The notes beneath the pieces are model-generated. The model was not told where the DNA came from, made no database searches, and saw only the letters and a list, made by a program, of their open reading frames with translations. Both the position numbers and the translations under genes were made by a program. This document shows, piece by piece, positions 61,158 to 64,000 of a DNA stretch of 64,000 nt. The DNA comes from Flavobacterium piscis (GTDB lineage: Bacteria; Bacteroidota; Bacteroidia; Flavobacteriales; Flavobacteriaceae), in contig NZ_LVEN01000006.1 in NCBI RefSeq assembly GCF_001686925.1, forward strand, positions 1 to 64,000. The letters are read 5' to 3'. Positions within the stretch are counted from its first letter, which is position 1. Every line of letters starts with the position of its first letter.

Positions 61158-61820
61158 TTATTCAAAATTCAATTCGAGTTGATCCGGCAAAAGCCTAAAA
61201 CTCATTCTGTGATATTTTGTAGTGCCATATTTTTTTATGGCTTCCCTATGTTCTTTGGTAGGATAACCTTTGTTTTGTTTCCAGTTGTACATCGGGAATT
61301 CTTCATGAATCTGATCCATGTATTCATCGCGATACGTTTTGGCCAGGACAGAAGCCGCGGCAATACTTAAAAATTTACCATCACCTTTTATAATGCTTTG
61401 GTTGGGAATCGATTTTAGTAATTCAATTTCAGTTAAAGAAAATTGTTTGCCAAAAGTATTTTTCATACCCAATTTGGCATTCAAAGAACGATTACCATCT
61501 ACAATAATAAATTCAGGTATATGATGCAGTTTCAGGATACATTCCTGCATGCCTTTCATTGAAGCATTTAGGATATTAATCTCGTCAATTTCGTTGGGAT
61601 GCAGATGCGTAACAGCAAAACAAAGCGCATGCTGCTCGATGATTGGTTTTAGAAAAACTCTCATCTTTTCAGACAATTGTTTACTGTCGTTTAAAAATTC
61701 ATGCTCAAAATGATTCGGTAAAATTACTGCAGCAGCCGTTACCGGACCAGCCAAACAACCTCTTCCAGCTTCGTCGGTTCCGGTTTCTAAATTAAATCCT
61801 GAGAAATTTTTTTCAAGCAT
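61158..61820 (-). CDS. rnhB: Ribonuclease HII
   Basis: This cuts RNA in RNA-DNA hybrids and single ribonucleotides in DNA. The start was chosen at ATG 61820 (MLEKNFSGF), eight codons downstream of an in-frame TTG. Active-site acids: D16/E17 in [14 protein letters not shown], the third Asp in [11 protein letters not shown] (about 110), and the C-terminal Asp in [10 protein letters not shown] (about 163). The family's [14 protein letters not shown] segment follows. It ends at a terminator shared with the converging SnoaL gene. Confidence 0.95.
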   Translation of the reverse strand: MLEKNFSGFNLETGTDEAGRGCLAGPVTAAAVILPNHFEHEFLNDSKQLSEKMRVFLKPIIEQHALCFAVTHLHPNEIDEINILNASMKGMQECILKLHHIPEFIIVDGNRSLNAKLGMKNTFGKQFSLTEIELLKSIPNQSIIKGDGKFLSIAAASVLAKTYRDEYMDQIHEEFPMYNWKQNKGYPTKEHREAIKKYGTTKYHRMSFRLLPDQLELNFE

Positions 61821-61942
61821 TTCTTTTTTTGTTTTAATTCGCAAATATTATAAAATTTTCTTTAAAAACATTCGTTCTCTTACTATTTGCCAAAGCAGTC
61901 GTATAAATTCAAGTGTTTTTTTATTTATACGTTTTTATCTTT

Positions 61943-61950
61943 TACCTTTG
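61943..61950 (+). promoter_or_regulatory. Promoter -7 box for the porin gene
   Basis: TACCTTTG fits TAnnTTTG and is identical to the era and der boxes; it lies 42 bases before the start codon. Confidence 0.6.
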
Positions 61951-61992
61951 CCAGACAAATTTTGCCAAAATAATTCCATATAAAGCGATCAA

Positions 61993-63960
61993 ATGAGAAT
62001 ATTCTTTTTTCTATACCTATTAGTTGTACCCACTTTATTGTTTTCTCAGGAAAAAACTACTTCTAAAAATAGTTTAGATATGAATACTAAATATTCAAGT
62101 ATAACTGATACTATAAAAAAGAAAAAGGCAAAAATTGCAACAATAGATCAATATCAGATAATTACTCTGGAGCATGATACTACATATGTTGACACTTCGC
62201 TAACCATAAAAGGTGCTTATAAACAAAACAATCTTCGTAAGGATGATTTCGGACTTTTGTCTTTTGCAAATATCGGACAGACTTACAATACTTTGCAATA
62301 TAGCCTGACTAGTTTTTCTCCTTATCCGGAAATTGGTTTTAACGGAAAACACTTTAATTATATGCAGGCCGATCAAATCAATTATTATTCTGCAGCAACA
62401 CCTCTGACCGAATTGTTTTTTAATACCACAATAAATAAAGGTCAGAACGTAGATTCATTTATTACATTAAATACTTCAAAAAATCTCAACTTTTCTATTG
62501 CATACAGAGGTTTACGTTCAGAAGGAGATTATATAAATCAATTGGTAAGTGCGGGGAATTTCAGACTTACAACAAGTTACGCTACAACCGACAGGAGATA
62601 TGCGATTAATGCACATTATACTTATCAGGATGTTTTGAACGAAGAGAACGGAGGAATTACTACTCCGGCAGATTTTGAAAGTGATAATCCGGATTATAAA
62701 AACCGTCAAAGATTGCAAGTGTATCTTACAGATGCTGAATCATTTTTAAAAGGCAGACGTTTGTTTTTTGATCATGCTTTTAGAATAAATCCAACCGAAG
62801 GGAATAATAATTTGTATGTAACGCACCAGTTTAATTACGAAAATAAATTTTTCGAATACAATCAGGCAACCGTTCTTTCGGCTGTTGGTACCAGATCAGT
62901 AAAACGATTTGGAGAATCATATGTAACAAGCGGTATCAACGACCAGACCCATTATGAAAGACTGTATAATAAGGTAGGAGTAGCTTATGAAAATTCTCTT
63001 TTAGGAAAATTCAATTTTTTTGTTGACGATTACAGATCGAATTATAAATACGGAAGAGTCTTAGTAAATGCTGCAGGAGTTGTTATTCCGGATAATTTGT
63101 ATCTGCAAATTAATAATGTAGGAGGACAATTTGAATATCAAAAAAACAAATGGAACGGGCGTTTTTTATATTCAAGATCAATTACAGACCAGTCTCTTTC
63201 TGATTTAGATGCTAAATTAAAATATGATTTTAATGATAAAATCCAGTTTGATTTTAGATATCGTAATATCAACAAATTACCAAATAATAACTACAATTTG
63301 TATCAAAGTAGTTATGTGCAGTATAACTGGTCGAATAATTTTAAAAACGAAAAAATCAATTCGCTTAGTGCTGCTGTTAGCACGCCTTGGTTAAATGCAG
63401 AGGTTCAGTATACAGTTTTAAATGATCATTTGTACTTTGCAGATGTTTCTACGGCAGCACAGGTTGCAGTAAATACACAAATTATAAATCCGGCCCAATA
63501 CGGAAATGCGATAAATTACCTGGAGATAAAAGCAAGCCGTGAATTTAAATTTGGCCCTTTTGCCCTTGATAACACACTTTTATATCAAAAAGTAGATCAG
63601 TCAGATTTAATTTTAAATGTGCCTGATTTCGTAACAAGAAATACATTTTATTATTCAGGTCACTTTTTTAAGAAAGCATTGTTTATGCAAACCGGAATCG
63701 TTTTTAATTATTTTACAAAGTATTATGGAAATGGTTACAACCCGGTTGTTGGAGAATTTTATGTTCAGAAAGAAAAAGAAATTGGAGGTTATCCGTTATT
63801 TGATGTTTTTTTAAATGCCAGAATTCGCCAAACCCGATTCTACGTAAAGGCAGAGCACATCAATGCACTTTTTTCTAAAAGCGACTATTATTCGGCACCT
63901 AATAATCCTTATCGTGACTTTGTTATTCGATTTGGTTTAGTTTGGAATTTCTTCCAATAA
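61993..63960 (+). CDS. Putative porin (outer-membrane beta-barrel)
   Basis: A 655-residue barrel protein with a signal peptide ending at LLFSQ (19). The N-terminal half has the family segments DDFGLLSFANIGQTYNTL, YPEIGFNGKHFNYMQADQINYY and PLTELFFNTTINKGQ. Strand repeats (FDFRYRNINKLP; RFLYSRSITDQS) follow. The last strand ends with RFGLVWNFFQ, close to a C-terminal aromatic. This matches the 'putative porin' group of Bacteroidota. No partner genes are beside it. The solute is unknown. Confidence 0.87.
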   Translation: MRIFFFLYLLVVPTLLFSQEKTTSKNSLDMNTKYSSITDTIKKKKAKIATIDQYQIITLEHDTTYVDTSLTIKGAYKQNNLRKDDFGLLSFANIGQTYNTLQYSLTSFSPYPEIGFNGKHFNYMQADQINYYSAATPLTELFFNTTINKGQNVDSFITLNTSKNLNFSIAYRGLRSEGDYINQLVSAGNFRLTTSYATTDRRYAINAHYTYQDVLNEENGGITTPADFESDNPDYKNRQRLQVYLTDAESFLKGRRLFFDHAFRINPTEGNNNLYVTHQFNYENKFFEYNQATVLSAVGTRSVKRFGESYVTSGINDQTHYERLYNKVGVAYENSLLGKFNFFVDDYRSNYKYGRVLVNAAGVVIPDNLYLQINNVGGQFEYQKNKWNGRFLYSRSITDQSLSDLDAKLKYDFNDKIQFDFRYRNINKLPNNNYNLYQSSYVQYNWSNNFKNEKINSLSAAVSTPWLNAEVQYTVLNDHLYFADVSTAAQVAVNTQIINPAQYGNAINYLEIKASREFKFGPFALDNTLLYQKVDQSDLILNVPDFVTRNTFYYSGHFFKKALFMQTGIVFNYFTKYYGNGYNPVVGEFYVQKEKEIGGYPLFDVFLNARIRQTRFYVKAEHINALFSKSDYYSAPNNPYRDFVIRFGLVWNFFQ

Positions 63961-64000
63961 AATTAGGATTATAGTATATTAAAAATCAATATTAAATTAA

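Noticed and set aside
61821..61844. TTG start for rnhB at 61844
   Set aside because: ATG 61820 fits the family N-terminus, and the extra eight residues (Arg/Lys-rich) are not typical.
1..64000. Search for prophage, insertion sequence, integrase or secondary-metabolite genes
   Set aside because: No transposase, integrase, phage structural or large modular synthase genes were seen; the gene content is core plus envelope proteins.

Overview
The window is AT-rich chromosomal DNA from a member of the Bacteroidota, most likely a Flavobacterium. Three things point there. Many genes are preceded by the Bacteroidota -7 promoter box TAnnTTTG, and ribosome binding sites are weak. Families typical of the phylum are present: a T9SS sorting-type tail, CarboxypepD_reg/TonB receptors, lipoprotein TamL, GSCFA, DUF4230, DUF5522 and putative porin. 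The intergenic regions are full of short dispersed repeats. No phage, insertion sequence, integron or CRISPR array was found. Most of the window is core or housekeeping DNA.

Layout. 1-377: an initiator tRNA-Met on the minus strand, followed downstream by two or more decayed tRNA-like copies, each with its own terminator. 494-4072: the ribosome-assembly GTPases era and der around an unknown protein. 4229-11246: outer-membrane proteins, a DUF2490 protein and a TonB-dependent receptor preceded by a short Met/Cys-ending reading frame and an Rrf2 regulator. 11322-14677 (minus): an M23 peptidase, MerR, LemA, TPM, TPM cluster, divergent from alaS (14940-17576). 17888-29476: an ABC exporter, a lipoprotein, a GSCFA protein and the overlapping tamB-tamL pair. 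29698-41879: DUF4230, an aromatic amino acid hydroxylase, truncated haemoglobin, a secreted GH30/ricin/T9SS enzyme, ilvA with an isoleucine-rich leader and attenuator, DUF4136, hutU and a hydroxyacid dehydrogenase. 42073-48555: small proteins, a PLP deaminase-family enzyme, a LysM glucosaminidase, hemL and a large metzincin. 48610-53857: a duplicated Spy-like pair, two unknown genes, a second hydroxyacid dehydrogenase, a lipoprotein and a ParE/RelE-type toxin-antitoxin pair. 53955-63960: lysS, two paralogous lipoproteins with lipB, an AraC regulator with a flavodoxin-fold oxidoreductase, a double SnoaL-like protein, rnhB and a putative porin.

The strongest non-routine signals are two short leader reading frames absent from ordinary gene calls. 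At 37564-37620 (minus) an 18-residue peptide has eight isoleucines. It is followed by mutually exclusive hairpins and a Rho-independent terminator upstream of ilvA, which is a complete ribosome-mediated attenuator by inspection. At 10636-10746 (minus) a 36-residue frame ends in MMCMC, sits behind a TATATTTG promoter box and lies just upstream of a TonB-dependent receptor next to an Rrf2 regulator. That suggests control by sulfur amino acid supply. Other items worth a second look are the decaying initiator-tRNA array, several families of dispersed intergenic repeats and a minimal membrane protein carrying HEKIH.

All functional calls come from reading motifs by eye. No database search was run.
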